Shown here piece after piece: positions 1-9,691 of a stretch of 64,000 bases of DNA. The stretch is taken from assembly GCA_020636215.1 (NCBI GenBank), contig JACJYG010000004.1, positions 186,001 through 250,000 on the forward strand, in the 5' to 3' direction. Positions within the stretch are counted from its first letter, which is position 1. Each line of letters opens with the position of its first letter. The position numbers and the translations under genes are program-made. Under the pieces are notes generated by a model. That model ran no database searches. It saw only the letters and a program-made list of their open reading frames with translations, and had not been told where the DNA came from. This stretch comes from Lewinellaceae bacterium (lineage in GTDB: Bacteria > Bacteroidota > Bacteroidia > Chitinophagales > Saprospiraceae).

Positions 1-1
1 G

Positions 2-457
2 CCTTTTATCAACAGCAATATTTTTGTTTACGACCCTACCCGGCATGCCATCTATTTCCATACGGCGAGTGAAGGGCGCACCCGAAGCATTCTGGAGCAA
101 AACCCCAGCGCCTGCTTCAGCATTAGTGAAATGGGCCGGCTGTTGCCGGCTGATACAGCCTTAGAAATGAGTGTGGAGTACCTCGGTGTAACCGCATTTG
201 GGAAGGTGCAGGTAGTGGAAGCGCGCGAGGAAGCCTTCGCCGCGCTTCAGCTTTTGCTGGACAAATATTTCCCCCACCTCCGCCCCGGACAGGATTACCG
301 GCCCACTACGCCGGAGGAGTGGAAGCGCACCGCCGTGTTCCGCCTCGACATTGAACTATGGAGTGGCAAACAGAAAAAGGCGGATGCGGAGTTTCCCGGG
401 GCGTTCCTTTGCGGAGCGGTTCATCAGGGCGCTTCTTCGGGGAAAGTTAAAGGTTAA
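2..457 (+). CDS. Pyridoxamine 5'-phosphate oxidase-fold protein, C-terminal part (5' end outside window)
   Basis: The frame is open from base 2 and ends with TAA at 455-457, so the start lies outside the window. The visible 151 residues run NIFVYDPTRHAIYFHTA, then RSILEQNPSACFSISEMGRLL, then SVEYLGVTAFGKVQVV, which follow the strand order of the split-barrel flavin-binding PNPOx/NimA-like family. Such proteins bind FMN or F420 and are cytoplasmic. The substrate cannot be told from this fragment. The ATG at 131 is internal to the domain and is not the start. Confidence 0.6.
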   Translation, partial: PFINSNIFVYDPTRHAIYFHTASEGRTRSILEQNPSACFSISEMGRLLPADTALEMSVEYLGVTAFGKVQVVEAREEAFAALQLLLDKYFPHLRPGQDYRPTTPEEWKRTAVFRLDIELWSGKQKKADAEFPGAFLCGAVHQGASSGKVKG

Positions 458-718
458 ACAGCATCATACTACGGGACATTTGTGTAGCAATTGCGGAGCA
501 TAGAACGGAGCGTGTTCAAGTGTTTGTGTATTTACGTGTTCAAGCACCCCGAAACCTTAATAAAATCAAAGCTTATCCACCCCAGGCTCGGGATTTGGCC
601 CGGTCATTGGCACAGTCTCTTAGAAGGCCGAATTTAGCTCGCCTCAACTACTACACTTTTAACTAATAAATCCAAAATTGGTAATTTTTTGTCCCCGTGA
701 AGGCTTCGCTTCCCTAAC
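458..718. other. Intergenic stretch, no gene seen
   Basis: No ORF or hairpin with a T-run is visible between the PNPOx-like gene and the tandem repeat. It contains ordinary mixed sequence. Confidence 0.5.
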
Positions 719-955
719 CGACCGGCCTACCGGCCTAAAGACCTACCGACCTACTGACCTACAGACCTACCGACCTCCTGACCTACCGACCTACTGACCT
801 TCCGACCTCCTGACCTACAGACCTAAAGACCTCCTGACCTACAGACCTACCGACCTTCCGACCTCCTGACCTAAAGACCTACAGACCTACAGACCTTCCG
901 ACCTCCTGACCTACCGACCTACCGACCTACTGACCTACAGACCTACAGACCTAAC
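719..955. repeat. 8-bp tandem repeat, about 29 units of the type GACCTNCN
   Basis: Units such as GACCTACC, GACCTACT, GACCTACA and GACCTCCT follow one another in an almost unbroken 8-bp register. The T/A/C/G variation is confined to the last three positions. The period is not a multiple of three, so this is not coding. The array runs into the TAG stop (951-953) of the minus-strand gene that follows. It looks like an intergenic microsatellite between convergently oriented genes. Confidence 0.9.
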
Positions 956-1658
956 TGACAAGCCTCCCCTCCTCATCCCACTCGGCCACGGAGTCGCGGT
1001 CCGCATTGGCGCATTTCGCCAGCCATTCTTCGTCGTAGGACAGGCCGTGCTCGGCCAGGACCTCCTCTGGCACCCCATCCCAATTATTGGGAACATTGCC
1101 CTGATATCCAAGGCTTTCGATGCCCATTTTCGAGGTATAATAACCGGTAAGGACCAGGCTTCTCAACAAGGTGAAAAAAACGACGCCCTGCTGTAATTCG
1201 GGCGCATCTTCATTGGGGAAGGCAATCTCATCGAGCAGGCTTTTTTGCTGGGCTTCGGTACAGGCAGAAAACTCCGCCCCAAACGTCCGATTAGCCCGGT
1301 GGTTCAGCCACATCATGCCGCCTCGCAAAGGCACTTGATGTTCGGGAATGTCCTTGGCGATGAATTCGATGAAGGCTGGAACACCGGCGTCAGTGGCGGA
1401 ACCGAATTGATCATCGGCAGGCAGGATCAGATCGCACAAGACGGCCAGGGTGGACAGTTCCGGCTCGGAAAAGAAAGGCTCGGCGAGCAATTTTTCATCC
1501 CTGATCTTTTCTTCCGCGGTGCGCCCGTAGCCTTCGGAATCGGAGGCTGCCGCCTCCGGTGTTACCCCTTCTGTTTCATCCAGCCGGCAACCAGTCAAGA
1601 ATGCGCCGCCCGCCAGGGAGCCCAGTAGCAATGATTTTATGGTGTCTCTGCGGTCCAT
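951..1658 (-). CDS. Gluconate 2-dehydrogenase subunit 3-like (GMC oxidoreductase partner)
   Basis: About 235 residues. The N-terminus has a twin-arginine-like MDRRDTIKSLLLGSLAGGAF stretch followed by the lipobox LTGC, so it is probably a Tat-exported lipoprotein. The body (about residues 60-230; LAVLCDLILPADDQFGSATD, then VPAFIEFI) matches gluconate_2-dh3 proteins, the small subunits that accompany membrane-side GMC dehydrogenases and help export them. It follows the GMC gene on the same strand. An ATG at 1658 leaves a 2-bp gap to the GMC stop; a TTG at 1664 would overlap it by 4 bp (TTGA). I prefer the ATG. Substrate unknown. Confidence 0.8.
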   Translation of the reverse strand: MDRRDTIKSLLLGSLAGGAFLTGCRLDETEGVTPEAAASDSEGYGRTAEEKIRDEKLLAEPFFSEPELSTLAVLCDLILPADDQFGSATDAGVPAFIEFIAKDIPEHQVPLRGGMMWLNHRANRTFGAEFSACTEAQQKSLLDEIAFPNEDAPELQQGVVFFTLLRSLVLTGYYTSKMGIESLGYQGNVPNNWDGVPEEVLAEHGLSYDEEWLAKCANADRDSVAEWDEEGRLVS

Positions 1659-1660
1659 GG

Positions 1661-3379
1661 TCAAAGGTTTTGTTTTTTCAATTGATCGATAATGTAATCC
1701 GAAGTGCGCCAGGCCAGCGCCAGGATGGTCCAGGTGGGGTTTTTATCCGCCTGAGACACGAACGGCCCGCCGTCTACGACGAACACATTATTGGCATCAT
1801 GCAATTGTTCATATTCATTGACCACCGACCGATTGGGGTCTTTGCCCATGCGGGTAGTACCCACTTCGTGGATGATCATTCCGGGAGCCAGCAGGCCGTA
1901 GTCGGCCGCTTTACCCGGCGAGGGGCCGATGCGCTGCCCGTCCATTTGGTGGAAAATTTCGTTGAAGGTGTCCTGCATGTGTTTGGCCTGCCGGCGTTCC
2001 TGATCCGACCATTTATAATGGAAGCGCAATACCGGTATCCCAAATTCATCCACCGTATCGGGGTCTATCTCGCAGTAATTCTCTTTCCGGGGAATGCTTT
2101 CGCCTCTTCCCGATAAATGGATCACCGCTCCGTAATACCTACGCACCTCGTCCCGCAGGCCTGGCCCGTAGCTGCCTTTGATATCGCCAAAGAACTGGTT
2201 CATTTCTGTGATATCAAAGCCAAACCCGTAGGAAGGCATACCCAGCCCACCGCCAATCTCGATGTGGTACCCCCGGGCAAAATCGAGTTTTTTGTTATCC
2301 AACCACCATGGAGAATACACGTGAAAGCCCCCTACCCCATCCTCATTGTACATTTTGCGGTTCATCAGGGCGGGCACGAATGCCGCTCCGGAAGCGCCCG
2401 TTGAATCATGCAGGTATTTACCCACCAGGCCGCTGCTGTTGCCCAGCCCATTCGGATGCTGGCTGCTTTTGGAGTTCAGCAGGATACGCGCCGAGCCGCA
2501 GGCGGAGGCCGCCAATACGATGACTTTGCCGTTAATCTGATACTCCTTCCGGTCGTCCTTACTGATGTAGGACACCCCAATGGCTTTGCCTTCTTCATTA
2601 GTAACCACTTCCCGCACCATGGAATTGACGAACAGTTCGATCTTACCCCCCGACTTTTGCGCCGGGAAGATCAGGCAGGTTCCTGCTGAAAAATCAGCGT
2701 GCACCATGCAGCCCCGGTTACATTGGCGGCAGAAAAAACAGACGCCTCGGTCGTTATTGATGCGCTTGGTCAGTATGGACATTCGGGCAGGAATAGCCGT
2801 CACATTCGCCTTACGGGCAGCCTTGATGTAGTACAACTCATGAAGCCTTGGCTTGGGCGGCGGCAGGAAAAAGCCGTTCGGTTCATTGGCCAGGTTTTCT
2901 TTACTCCCGAATATCCCCACCAGTTTGTCGACCTTATCGTAGTAAGGTTTAACCTCCTCATACCCGATCGGCCAGTTATCGCCCAGTCCATCGATATCTT
3001 TTCTTTTGAAATCCAGAGGCCCAAACCGCAGCGCGATGCGCCCCCAGTGATTGGTCCGCCCGCCCAGCATCCTCGACCGGAACCATTCGAATTGAGTACC
3101 GGGGACGCGGGTGTAAGGCTCGCCCTCGATTTCCCAGCCGCCGTAGGCCGCGTCAAAATCACCGAAAGCGCGAGTACTGGGGGCGCCCCTGCGGGGAGAT
3201 TCCCAGGGCCAGCGCAACTGGGTCCGTTGCGCCGGGTCGGCAGGGTCGAAGTAGGGACCGGCTTCCAGAACGGCCACCTCCAAGCCGGATTCTGACAGGA
3301 TTTTGGCCGCCATGCCCCCCCCGGCGCCGGAACCGACAATAACAACATCGTATACTTTTGAGGATCCTTTTATCTGCAT
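1661..3379 (-). CDS. GMC family FAD-dependent oxidoreductase
   Basis: 572 residues from the preferred start MQIKGSSKVYDVVIVGSGAG; an upstream ATG at 3442 would add 21 residues with no family support. The N-terminus carries the Rossmann motif GSGAGGG and LEAGPYF. The C-terminus has GTTRMG, then NVFVVDGGPFVSQADKNPTW, the usual GMC C-terminal block with the position of the active-site His/Asn pair. A Cys-rich segment (CFFCRQCNRGC, about residues 215-225) is typical of the gluconate/sorbose dehydrogenase type. It is an operon with the subunit-3 gene downstream. Likely oxidises a sugar or polyol in the envelope; the substrate is not determined. Confidence 0.85.
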   Translation of the reverse strand: MQIKGSSKVYDVVIVGSGAGGGMAAKILSESGLEVAVLEAGPYFDPADPAQRTQLRWPWESPRRGAPSTRAFGDFDAAYGGWEIEGEPYTRVPGTQFEWFRSRMLGGRTNHWGRIALRFGPLDFKRKDIDGLGDNWPIGYEEVKPYYDKVDKLVGIFGSKENLANEPNGFFLPPPKPRLHELYYIKAARKANVTAIPARMSILTKRINNDRGVCFFCRQCNRGCMVHADFSAGTCLIFPAQKSGGKIELFVNSMVREVVTNEEGKAIGVSYISKDDRKEYQINGKVIVLAASACGSARILLNSKSSQHPNGLGNSSGLVGKYLHDSTGASGAAFVPALMNRKMYNEDGVGGFHVYSPWWLDNKKLDFARGYHIEIGGGLGMPSYGFGFDITEMNQFFGDIKGSYGPGLRDEVRRYYGAVIHLSGRGESIPRKENYCEIDPDTVDEFGIPVLRFHYKWSDQERRQAKHMQDTFNEIFHQMDGQRIGPSPGKAADYGLLAPGMIIHEVGTTRMGKDPNRSVVNEYEQLHDANNVFVVDGGPFVSQADKNPTWTILALAWRTSDYIIDQLKKQNL

Positions 3380-3455
3380 AGGATAGGGTTTTCGCTGGAA
3401 AAGTTCAGTAAGATAAAAAAAGTGGGGAAATGGGGTGGCCAATTTCCCCCGCTGT

Positions 3456-3673
3456 CAGGGCAATCGCATTTAACTATTTTTGGATTAGATGCCTGCATGC
3501 GCATACTGAGGGGAACCCTGGTTAATTCGTCCGACGACTCAAAGTCGTCAGACGACTGCCTGGTTAAGTCGTTCGACGACTGCCATTAGGCAGCGATATC
3601 CTGGGTTGGTAGGACAGAATGCGTCCAGGGTTCATAATCCTGCTGCCGGTTTGTTTTAAATGCGATTGCCCTG
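3456..3673. repeat. 218-bp nested palindromic intergenic element
   Basis: A perfect 17-bp inverted repeat (cagggcaatcgcattta at 3456-3472, its reverse complement at 3657-3673) encloses a second 9-bp inverted pair (gaaccctgg at 3513-3521, ccagggttc at 3625-3633) and several copies of cgacgact. It lies in the gap between the divergent GMC and S9 peptidase genes. No ORF is present. It could be a non-autonomous mobile element or a foldable leader or terminator region. Confidence 0.6.
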
Positions 3674-3875
3674 CCCTCGCTGTCCCTGAAACGGGATTCC
3701 CGGGATTTGTAAAATTACCGCGATCTTTGCGGCCCGGCGTGCCGGGCCAATGCTGTGGGGAGGGGCTTCAATCCAGGCAATCAAAATCCCGGCCATCTAA
3801 TCATCCTGAAAATCTTGGTTCAGACGCTGCCGGGCTTAACGCTCCCACAACCAAATAAAATTCACAACGTTTCCC

Positions 3876-3883
3876 TATTTTTG
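3876..3883 (+). promoter_or_regulatory. Predicted -7 box TATTTTTG of the S9 peptidase gene
   Basis: Matches the Bacteroidota TAnnTTTG consensus exactly and lies 30 nt before the chosen ATG at 3914. No clear -33 TTTG is seen. Confidence 0.45.
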
Positions 3884-3913
3884 ATTTTTTCAAACAATTG
3901 TGACCCAATACCT

Positions 3914-6691
3914 ATGACAATCCGGCTTTCCCTCCTCTCAACCCTTTTCTTTATTCAAAGCTTACTGCAAGCACAGGCATTGAAACCCGCCCTCACCCAG
4001 GAAGACATCTCCCATTGGAACCAGATCGAGTCCCCCCAATTGTCCAACAGCGGGCGGTGGGTGGGGTATCAGTTGAAGCCCAATGAAGGGGACCCTACGG
4101 TGATCTTGTACGATACCCGGCTGAAAAAAGAGTACGCCTACCCCCGGGGCAGCCAGTTAGGACTGGGAGCCGGCAACCTGTTCGCCGCTTTCCTCCTTCA
4201 ACCCCATGAGGACAGCCTAAAGGCCCAACGCCGCCGGAAAGTTAAAAAGGAAGCCTTACCCAAAGACACCCTGGGCATCCTCCGCCTGTCCGATGGGCAA
4301 CTGCTTAAAATACCTGGCGTGCAATCCTATGTGATGCCGGGAAAATGGGACGGCTGGATCGCATACCAGCTGGCCCCAATGAAACCGGATAGCACCCTGC
4401 CGGATTCTGTCAAGATAAAGAAAGAGAACGAGGACAATGGCAGCAGGTTGGTTATCCGCAACCTGCAAACAGCCAGAGAAGACACCATTCCCTATGTCAA
4501 ACACTTTATCGCTGCCGAAGAAGGCCGACGGTTTCTGTTGCATAGCACCGGCAGCAAGGACTCCACCTTCCTTGCCGGCGTTTACCTGTATGACTGCGAT
4601 TCGGCTTCCATTCTGCCCTTGCTCACCGGGAAGGGCGACTATCAGGGATTTAAACTGGATAAAATGGGGCGCCAGGCAGCCTTCCTGGCATATCGGGATA
4701 CACTGAAAGCCCAGGCCAAGCCGTTCGGCCTCTATTACTGGGCCGACACTTTATCCGCCGCCCGGCTCATCGTGGACTCTACTGCCGCTTTCCTGCCCGA
4801 CGGCTGGCTGGTCAGCGAGCATGCGCCGCTTTCGTTTTCGGACAACGGGCAACGGTTGTTCTTCGGCATGGCGCCGCCCCCTATCCTTCAAGATACCAGC
4901 CTACTGGAAGAGGAGATCGTCAATGTGGAGGTATGGGCCTATACCGATAGCCGCTTATACACCCAGGAAGAAGAGCGGCTGGAAGCAGAAAAAAAACGGG
5001 CCTATACCTGTGTTTACCACATTGGCCAGCAGCGCGCCGTTCCGCTGGGTAGCCCCGAAGTACCGGCCATTTTACCGGGACATGAAGGCGATGCCGACAT
5101 CGCACTGGGATATGACGAAACACCCTACTTACCCCTGATTTCCTGGGAGGGCTACCCCATCTGTAAGGATGTCTACCTCGTTGACCTGGACACGGGAAAA
5201 AAATCCCTGATCGCCCAAAAAGTGTGCGGCAGCCCGGAAATATCGCCAGATGCCCGTTATGTCTACTGGTACAGCGCTCCTGACTCGGCCTGGTTTGCCT
5301 GGACCATCGCAAGCCAACAGCTCCAACAACTGGCGCCCGGCATGGAGACGCCATTCTACGACGAGCTCAACGATGAGCCCCGCTACCCCTCGCCCTACGG
5401 CATCGCCGGCTGGACGACCGAAGACGATTTCCTGATGATCTACGATCGCTATGACGTATGGCTCATCGACCCAACCGGCCACCTGGCGCCTAACAACCTT
5501 ACCAAGGGAAGGCCGGCCGGTATCCGCTACCGTTATATTAAACTGGACCCTGAGGAAAAGGCGATCGAAGAAGTTAAGCCCATGCTGTTCCAAACCTTCA
5601 ACGAACGGACCAAATCTTCGGGTTATAGCTGGTTCGATATCCATACCGGTATTAAAAAACAGATACAGGAGGGGCCCTATTCTTATAGCACCAGGGTAAT
5701 CAAGGCGCGCAATAATGACGCCTACCTCTTCACCCGCGAATCCTTCCGCGAATTTCCAGACCTGTTATACAGCCAGGATCATCTTAGCAGCTTTGTGCGC
5801 ATCAGCCAGGCGAACCCACAGCAAAGCAAATTCCGCTGGGGAGCCGCCGAGCTCTACCACTGGACTGGCGCCCAGGGACAACCGATGGAAGGCCTGCTCA
5901 TCAAACCCGATGGCTTTGACCCCAACCAACAGTACCCGATGATCACCTATTTCTACGAGCGCAACTCGGATAACCTCCACCGCCACTGGACGCCGCGCTA
6001 TCCCCGCTCTATCATCAATTTCCCCTACTACGCCAGCCGGGGCTACCTCATTTTCATTCCCGATATCCACTACCGTATTGGCTATCCCGGTGAGAGCGCC
6101 CTCGACGCGGTTACTACCGGTGTCACCTCGCTCATCGATAAGGGCTTTGTCAACCGGGAGCGCATCGGCGTGCAGGGACATAGTTGGGGCGGCTACCAGT
6201 CGGCCTACCTCATCACCCAAACCAACCTCTTCCGCTGCGCCGAATCAGGCGCACCGGTCGTCAATATGACCTCGGCCTACGGCGGTATCCGCTGGGAATC
6301 CGGCCTGAGCCGGATGTTCCAGTACGAACGATCCCAAAGCCGCATCGGGGGCGCCCTTTGGGAAAAACCACTGCGTTATATAGAAAACTCTCCACTCTTT
6401 TTTGCCGATAAGATCGAAACGCCAGTACTCATCCTTCACAATGACGAAGACGGCGCGGTGCCCTGGTACCAGGGTATCGAGTTCTTCACTGCTCTGCGCC
6501 GCCTCGGCAAACCGGCCTGGCTACTCAATTACAACGGCGACCCGCATGGCGTGAAAAAGAGCCAGAACCAAAAAGATTTCCAACACCGCATGCAACAGTT
6601 CTTCGACCACTATCTGCTGGATGAACCGATGCCGGAATGGATGAAACGCGGCGTTCCGCCTTTGGAGAAAGGGATACGGCAGGGTTTTTAG
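3914..6691 (+). CDS. S9 family (prolyl oligopeptidase-type) secreted serine peptidase
   Basis: 925 residues from ATG 3914, which gives a clean signal peptide (MTIRLSLLSTLFFIQSLLQA); the longer frame from 3755 has no supporting features. Residues about 30-630 form the divergent beta-propeller part and about 640-925 the alpha/beta-hydrolase domain. The nucleophile motif GHSWGGY gives Ser757. Asp846 (NDEDGAVP) and His878 (GDPHGV) complete the triad, all in the usual order and spacing. Probably a periplasmic peptidase acting on oligopeptides or acyl-peptides. It stands alone on the + strand with its own promoter box. Confidence 0.9.
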   Translation: MTIRLSLLSTLFFIQSLLQAQALKPALTQEDISHWNQIESPQLSNSGRWVGYQLKPNEGDPTVILYDTRLKKEYAYPRGSQLGLGAGNLFAAFLLQPHEDSLKAQRRRKVKKEALPKDTLGILRLSDGQLLKIPGVQSYVMPGKWDGWIAYQLAPMKPDSTLPDSVKIKKENEDNGSRLVIRNLQTAREDTIPYVKHFIAAEEGRRFLLHSTGSKDSTFLAGVYLYDCDSASILPLLTGKGDYQGFKLDKMGRQAAFLAYRDTLKAQAKPFGLYYWADTLSAARLIVDSTAAFLPDGWLVSEHAPLSFSDNGQRLFFGMAPPPILQDTSLLEEEIVNVEVWAYTDSRLYTQEEERLEAEKKRAYTCVYHIGQQRAVPLGSPEVPAILPGHEGDADIALGYDETPYLPLISWEGYPICKDVYLVDLDTGKKSLIAQKVCGSPEISPDARYVYWYSAPDSAWFAWTIASQQLQQLAPGMETPFYDELNDEPRYPSPYGIAGWTTEDDFLMIYDRYDVWLIDPTGHLAPNNLTKGRPAGIRYRYIKLDPEEKAIEEVKPMLFQTFNERTKSSGYSWFDIHTGIKKQIQEGPYSYSTRVIKARNNDAYLFTRESFREFPDLLYSQDHLSSFVRISQANPQQSKFRWGAAELYHWTGAQGQPMEGLLIKPDGFDPNQQYPMITYFYERNSDNLHRHWTPRYPRSIINFPYYASRGYLIFIPDIHYRIGYPGESALDAVTTGVTSLIDKGFVNRERIGVQGHSWGGYQSAYLITQTNLFRCAESGAPVVNMTSAYGGIRWESGLSRMFQYERSQSRIGGALWEKPLRYIENSPLFFADKIETPVLILHNDEDGAVPWYQGIEFFTALRRLGKPAWLLNYNGDPHGVKKSQNQKDFQHRMQQFFDHYLLDEPMPEWMKRGVPPLEKGIRQGF

Positions 6692-6838
6692 GCAGTAGGC
6701 AGATGAAAAGCTGCGGTGCGCCTTTTCATCCCGACGAGATCCGGGAATCGAGATCGGGAGGGCAGTACGACAGTTTTCAGCGCCCTGACATTCCGGCCTG
6801 CCGACGTTTGACGGGCGACGTTCCGACAGTCCAGAAAG

Positions 6839-7708
6839 CTATGGCATCACCACAAAACCAAAACTCTCGAAAGCATCGCCGCTCCAGGCAGTAAGTACGT
6901 ACCAAGCGGGAGGAAGGCCCTTTAAATCTACTTCCACACTCCTGGAAGGAACAGGGAGCTGGATTTCGCGAATGGGAAGGCCTGTGGCGGTTGTTACCAA
7001 CAGCCGTTCTATGGAGTTGGGGCACTCCACAAAAAGGACATCATCGACAGGGTTGGGAAAGAAGCGCAAGCCAAGGCCCGGTTTGCTTTCCTGGCTTTGA
7101 TTCGTACAGCTCACATTGATGATAAAAATGCCGGTCTCGCACGTAACCTGGGTAGCATGGGCGCAATACACTATTACAGTGTCCTTACCGCTGAAGCCGG
7201 GATTTGGAATATATTGCAGGGTGTCGCGGTCCAGTGAACTGAGGTTGAGGATGGCGGCCTGGCCATTGGACGGCTCCTGGATGATCTCCGGGACTACCCA
7301 AAAGGGATACCCCAGCTCTGGCGCCAGGAGAGTACTGTCACAGGTAATTTCATGCGTTTCCGTAAAGGCAAAGATGGGCGGACAACCGATAACATGAATG
7401 ATATAGATACCGGTGTCACAAGTAATTTGAGTGGCGTGGGCGCATTCCACCACAAAAGTATCCACGCCCAGGTACCCATAATCTGATTTGTAAACCAGGG
7501 AATCCGGGAAGGGGTCGTCGGTAAAAATAAAAACCCTGCCGTGCTCCGGTGGCCGGACGATACTGGCCTGATTCCAGGTCGGATACCCCACCGGCCCCAG
7601 CTCGAGGATAGCGCCACAATAAATGTAGTGCTCTTCAATGAAGGAACCGGCCCAAAGGCTTTCACTCAGGGCGGCGATCAACACGAGGGGCAATAATAAC
7701 TTTTTCAT
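6839..7708 (-). CDS. Secreted Ig-like repeat protein with T9SS sorting domain
   Basis: 289 residues from MKKLLLPLVLIAALSESLWA, a clear signal peptide; the ORF opens further upstream at 7762 but that extension is unsupported. Two related segments each end in a pattern like D-T-ECAHATQ-TCDTGIYII-V (about residues 60-115 and 130-190), suggesting tandem Ig-like/Big_9-type domains. The last 75 residues (GLRFFPNPVDDVLFVEC onward) match the type A T9SS C-terminal sorting domain. It is therefore probably exported by T9SS and anchored on or released from the surface. Function unknown. Confidence 0.75.
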   Translation of the reverse strand: MKKLLLPLVLIAALSESLWAGSFIEEHYIYCGAILELGPVGYPTWNQASIVRPPEHGRVFIFTDDPFPDSLVYKSDYGYLGVDTFVVECAHATQITCDTGIYIIHVIGCPPIFAFTETHEITCDSTLLAPELGYPFWVVPEIIQEPSNGQAAILNLSSLDRDTLQYIPNPGFSGKDTVIVYCAHATQVTCETGIFIINVSCTNQSQESKPGLGLRFFPNPVDDVLFVECPNSIERLLVTTATGLPIREIQLPVPSRSVEVDLKGLPPAWYVLTAWSGDAFESFGFVVMP

Positions 7709-7872
7709 AATAGTATCTTTTGGGATGCTGCTGCGCTTTCCAATAGGACGATGAATAGGCATCTAGATGTTTGGAACTATTCCTTTTTCTTGCACTCTAC
7801 GGGCCCTTGATTGTTAGCATATAGCCATATAAGATACAACAATATAGCCAGGCTTCCCGCTCCCTTTCCCTT

Positions 7873-8730
7873 TCATCGCATCCGATACAGCTGCCAGGAA
7901 TTGTAGAGGTTCTGGTAAAGAATGTAAAACATAGGGCCTAATGCCGCCACCGGGCTGATAAAGGTAAGGGCCAGCCAAATACCGAACATAGTATTTTTTC
8001 TGCCGAGTGAAAGGCTTGCCTCTACCTGCAGGCCGGGGCGGCCGATCCATTCGCCTATCCGGAACTGCAGCAGGCACAACAAAGCAATTGCCAGGCCTAT
8101 GCCGGCAAACAGGCTCAGCGCGCTACTTCCCTGTTCATGGGCAAATTGAGCCGCACTGGCGGCCGCCACAAACACGTTGAACAGAAAAAGGATAAAACTG
8201 TACCCACTGTATTGCTTGAGCCAGGAGGCGCCGCCCGGCCATGACCACCGCAGGGCCAGGCTGGCTAATAAGGGCAAAAAAATAATGCTGACAATGGGCA
8301 GGGCCACCTGGATAATGGAAATATCGGCCTGACGGCCTACCACCAGCGGCAACATAAAAGGCAGCACCAGCGCTACCGTCGGACTGGTCAGCAGGACGGC
8401 AGCTGTGACGAAAGATACATTGCCCCGCAGAAAACCCGCCATCACCGGCGCTACCGCCGCTGTTGGGGCAACGGCAATAGCAAAAACGGCTAAGGCAATT
8501 TGAGGATTAAAGGGATGTAATATCGCAAAAAGGAGCAATGGAAGCGACAGGTTCAGAGCCACTACCAGCAGGTGTACCCGTTGCACCAGTTTAAACGAAA
8601 AACGAACTTCCAGGAAGGAAAAAAAAAGCATGGCCATCAGGGAATAACGGATTAGAAAGCTTAATTGTCCTGCTACAGGCACGAGCAATCCAATGCCAAT
8701 GGCGACTAATATGGCGACACTCCGGGCCAA
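7873..8730 (-). CDS. BASS/SBF-like multi-pass membrane transporter
   Basis: 285 residues, almost entirely hydrophobic with about nine predicted membrane segments. The order of segments and the stretch VAPTAAVAPVMAGFLRGN in the middle resemble bile acid:sodium symporter/ACR3-type transporters, but no diagnostic motif is certain. The start is a TTG at 8728-8730, 5 nt after the ppa stop, so the gene is probably co-transcribed and translationally coupled with ppa. Substrate unknown. Confidence 0.5.
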   Translation of the reverse strand: MARSVAILVAIGIGLLVPVAGQLSFLIRYSLMAMLFFSFLEVRFSFKLVQRVHLLVVALNLSLPLLLFAILHPFNPQIALAVFAIAVAPTAAVAPVMAGFLRGNVSFVTAAVLLTSPTVALVLPFMLPLVVGRQADISIIQVALPIVSIIFLPLLASLALRWSWPGGASWLKQYSGYSFILFLFNVFVAAASAAQFAHEQGSSALSLFAGIGLAIALLCLLQFRIGEWIGRPGLQVEASLSLGRKNTMFGIWLALTFISPVAALGPMFYILYQNLYNSWQLYRMR

Positions 8731-8735
8731 TTGTA

Positions 8736-9461
8736 TTACAGCCCTTTCAGCATATTCTGCTGACGGTTACTGAAGTTAAATGCTTCAAAGAGGGTCAATG
8801 ACAGGGCCTCTTCCAGGTTGCCGTAGGTGTTCTGATAATCCCGCTGGCTGGCCTGAATTACTTCCAGAGCTTCCTCCCGCCCGTACACGTGGGTGATCTC
8901 GCATTTGGGTTTCTCGCCAGGTAGCTGCTTGTAGGTAAGAAAGTAGTGCTTCAGACGGTTGACGATATTCTCCGGTAATTCATTGATATCGTTCCAGGCG
9001 CTGAATATTTCATCCTTTTCCAATACCGCGATGATCTTGTCGTCGGCCTCGCCTCCGTCGATCATCCGAAACCCACCAATGGGAATAGCCCGGACAATGA
9101 TGTTGCCATGGGTCACCTCCCGCTCCGTCAGAACGCAAATGTCGAGCGGGTCGTCATCGCCAACGATATCAGGCCTCCCGGTTTTGGCGCGGCAGAAGGC
9201 AGCCACCTCGTCTTTGCAGTAGGTTTGAGGGATAAATCCATAGAGAGCCGGGACAATATTGGAAAACTTCTGCGGGCGGTCGATCTTGAGATAGCCCGTG
9301 ACTTTATCCACTTCGTATTTTACTGTATCGGAAGGAATTACCTCAATAAAGGCAGTTACAACCTCTGGAGCTTCCTGGCCAATGGGGATGCCATGCCAAG
9401 GATGCGAAGTATACCGCAACCCGATCATTTTCCACAACTTGTTGAACGCTTCCTGGCCCAT
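8736..9461 (-). CDS. ppa: Soluble inorganic pyrophosphatase
   Basis: 241 residues. The family I signature DDDPLDICVL (Mg-binding Asp residues) is present. KYEVDK, then YGFIPQTYC, and later RLKHYFLTYK match the substrate-binding blocks. It hydrolyses PPi to phosphate in the cytoplasm. It is longer than E. coli PPase (175 aa) and of the Bacteroidota/eukaryote-like size. A TACCTTTG box lies 38 nt upstream, so it likely heads a two-gene transcript with the transporter. Confidence 0.93.
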   Translation of the reverse strand: MGQEAFNKLWKMIGLRYTSHPWHGIPIGQEAPEVVTAFIEVIPSDTVKYEVDKVTGYLKIDRPQKFSNIVPALYGFIPQTYCKDEVAAFCRAKTGRPDIVGDDDPLDICVLTEREVTHGNIIVRAIPIGGFRMIDGGEADDKIIAVLEKDEIFSAWNDINELPENIVNRLKHYFLTYKQLPGEKPKCEITHVYGREEALEVIQASQRDYQNTYGNLEEALSLTLFEAFNFSNRQQNMLKGL

Positions 9462-9499
9462 ATTTCCATTAATTTGAAAAATAAGAAAAAACTGTGGGG

Positions 9500-9507
9500 C
9501 AAAGGTA
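9500..9507 (-). promoter_or_regulatory. Predicted -7 box TACCTTTG of ppa
   Basis: Exact TAnnTTTG match on the minus strand, 38 nt before the ppa ATG at 9461. The -33 element is not clear. Confidence 0.5.
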
Positions 9508-9691
9508 AATCAAAAATAGACGCCCTTCCTAAAAGGCCTGTAAGTAAATGGGATTGACTATTCGTTGACAGCCTGCTCTAAGCACAGCGCAAAAAATAGA
9601 AGTTCCACCCCTTCCCCACGGAAGCTTGGCAATTGAAATTTGGGCTCAACAATGTAGAACGATTAATGCAGCTACTTAAAGAAGAATAAAA

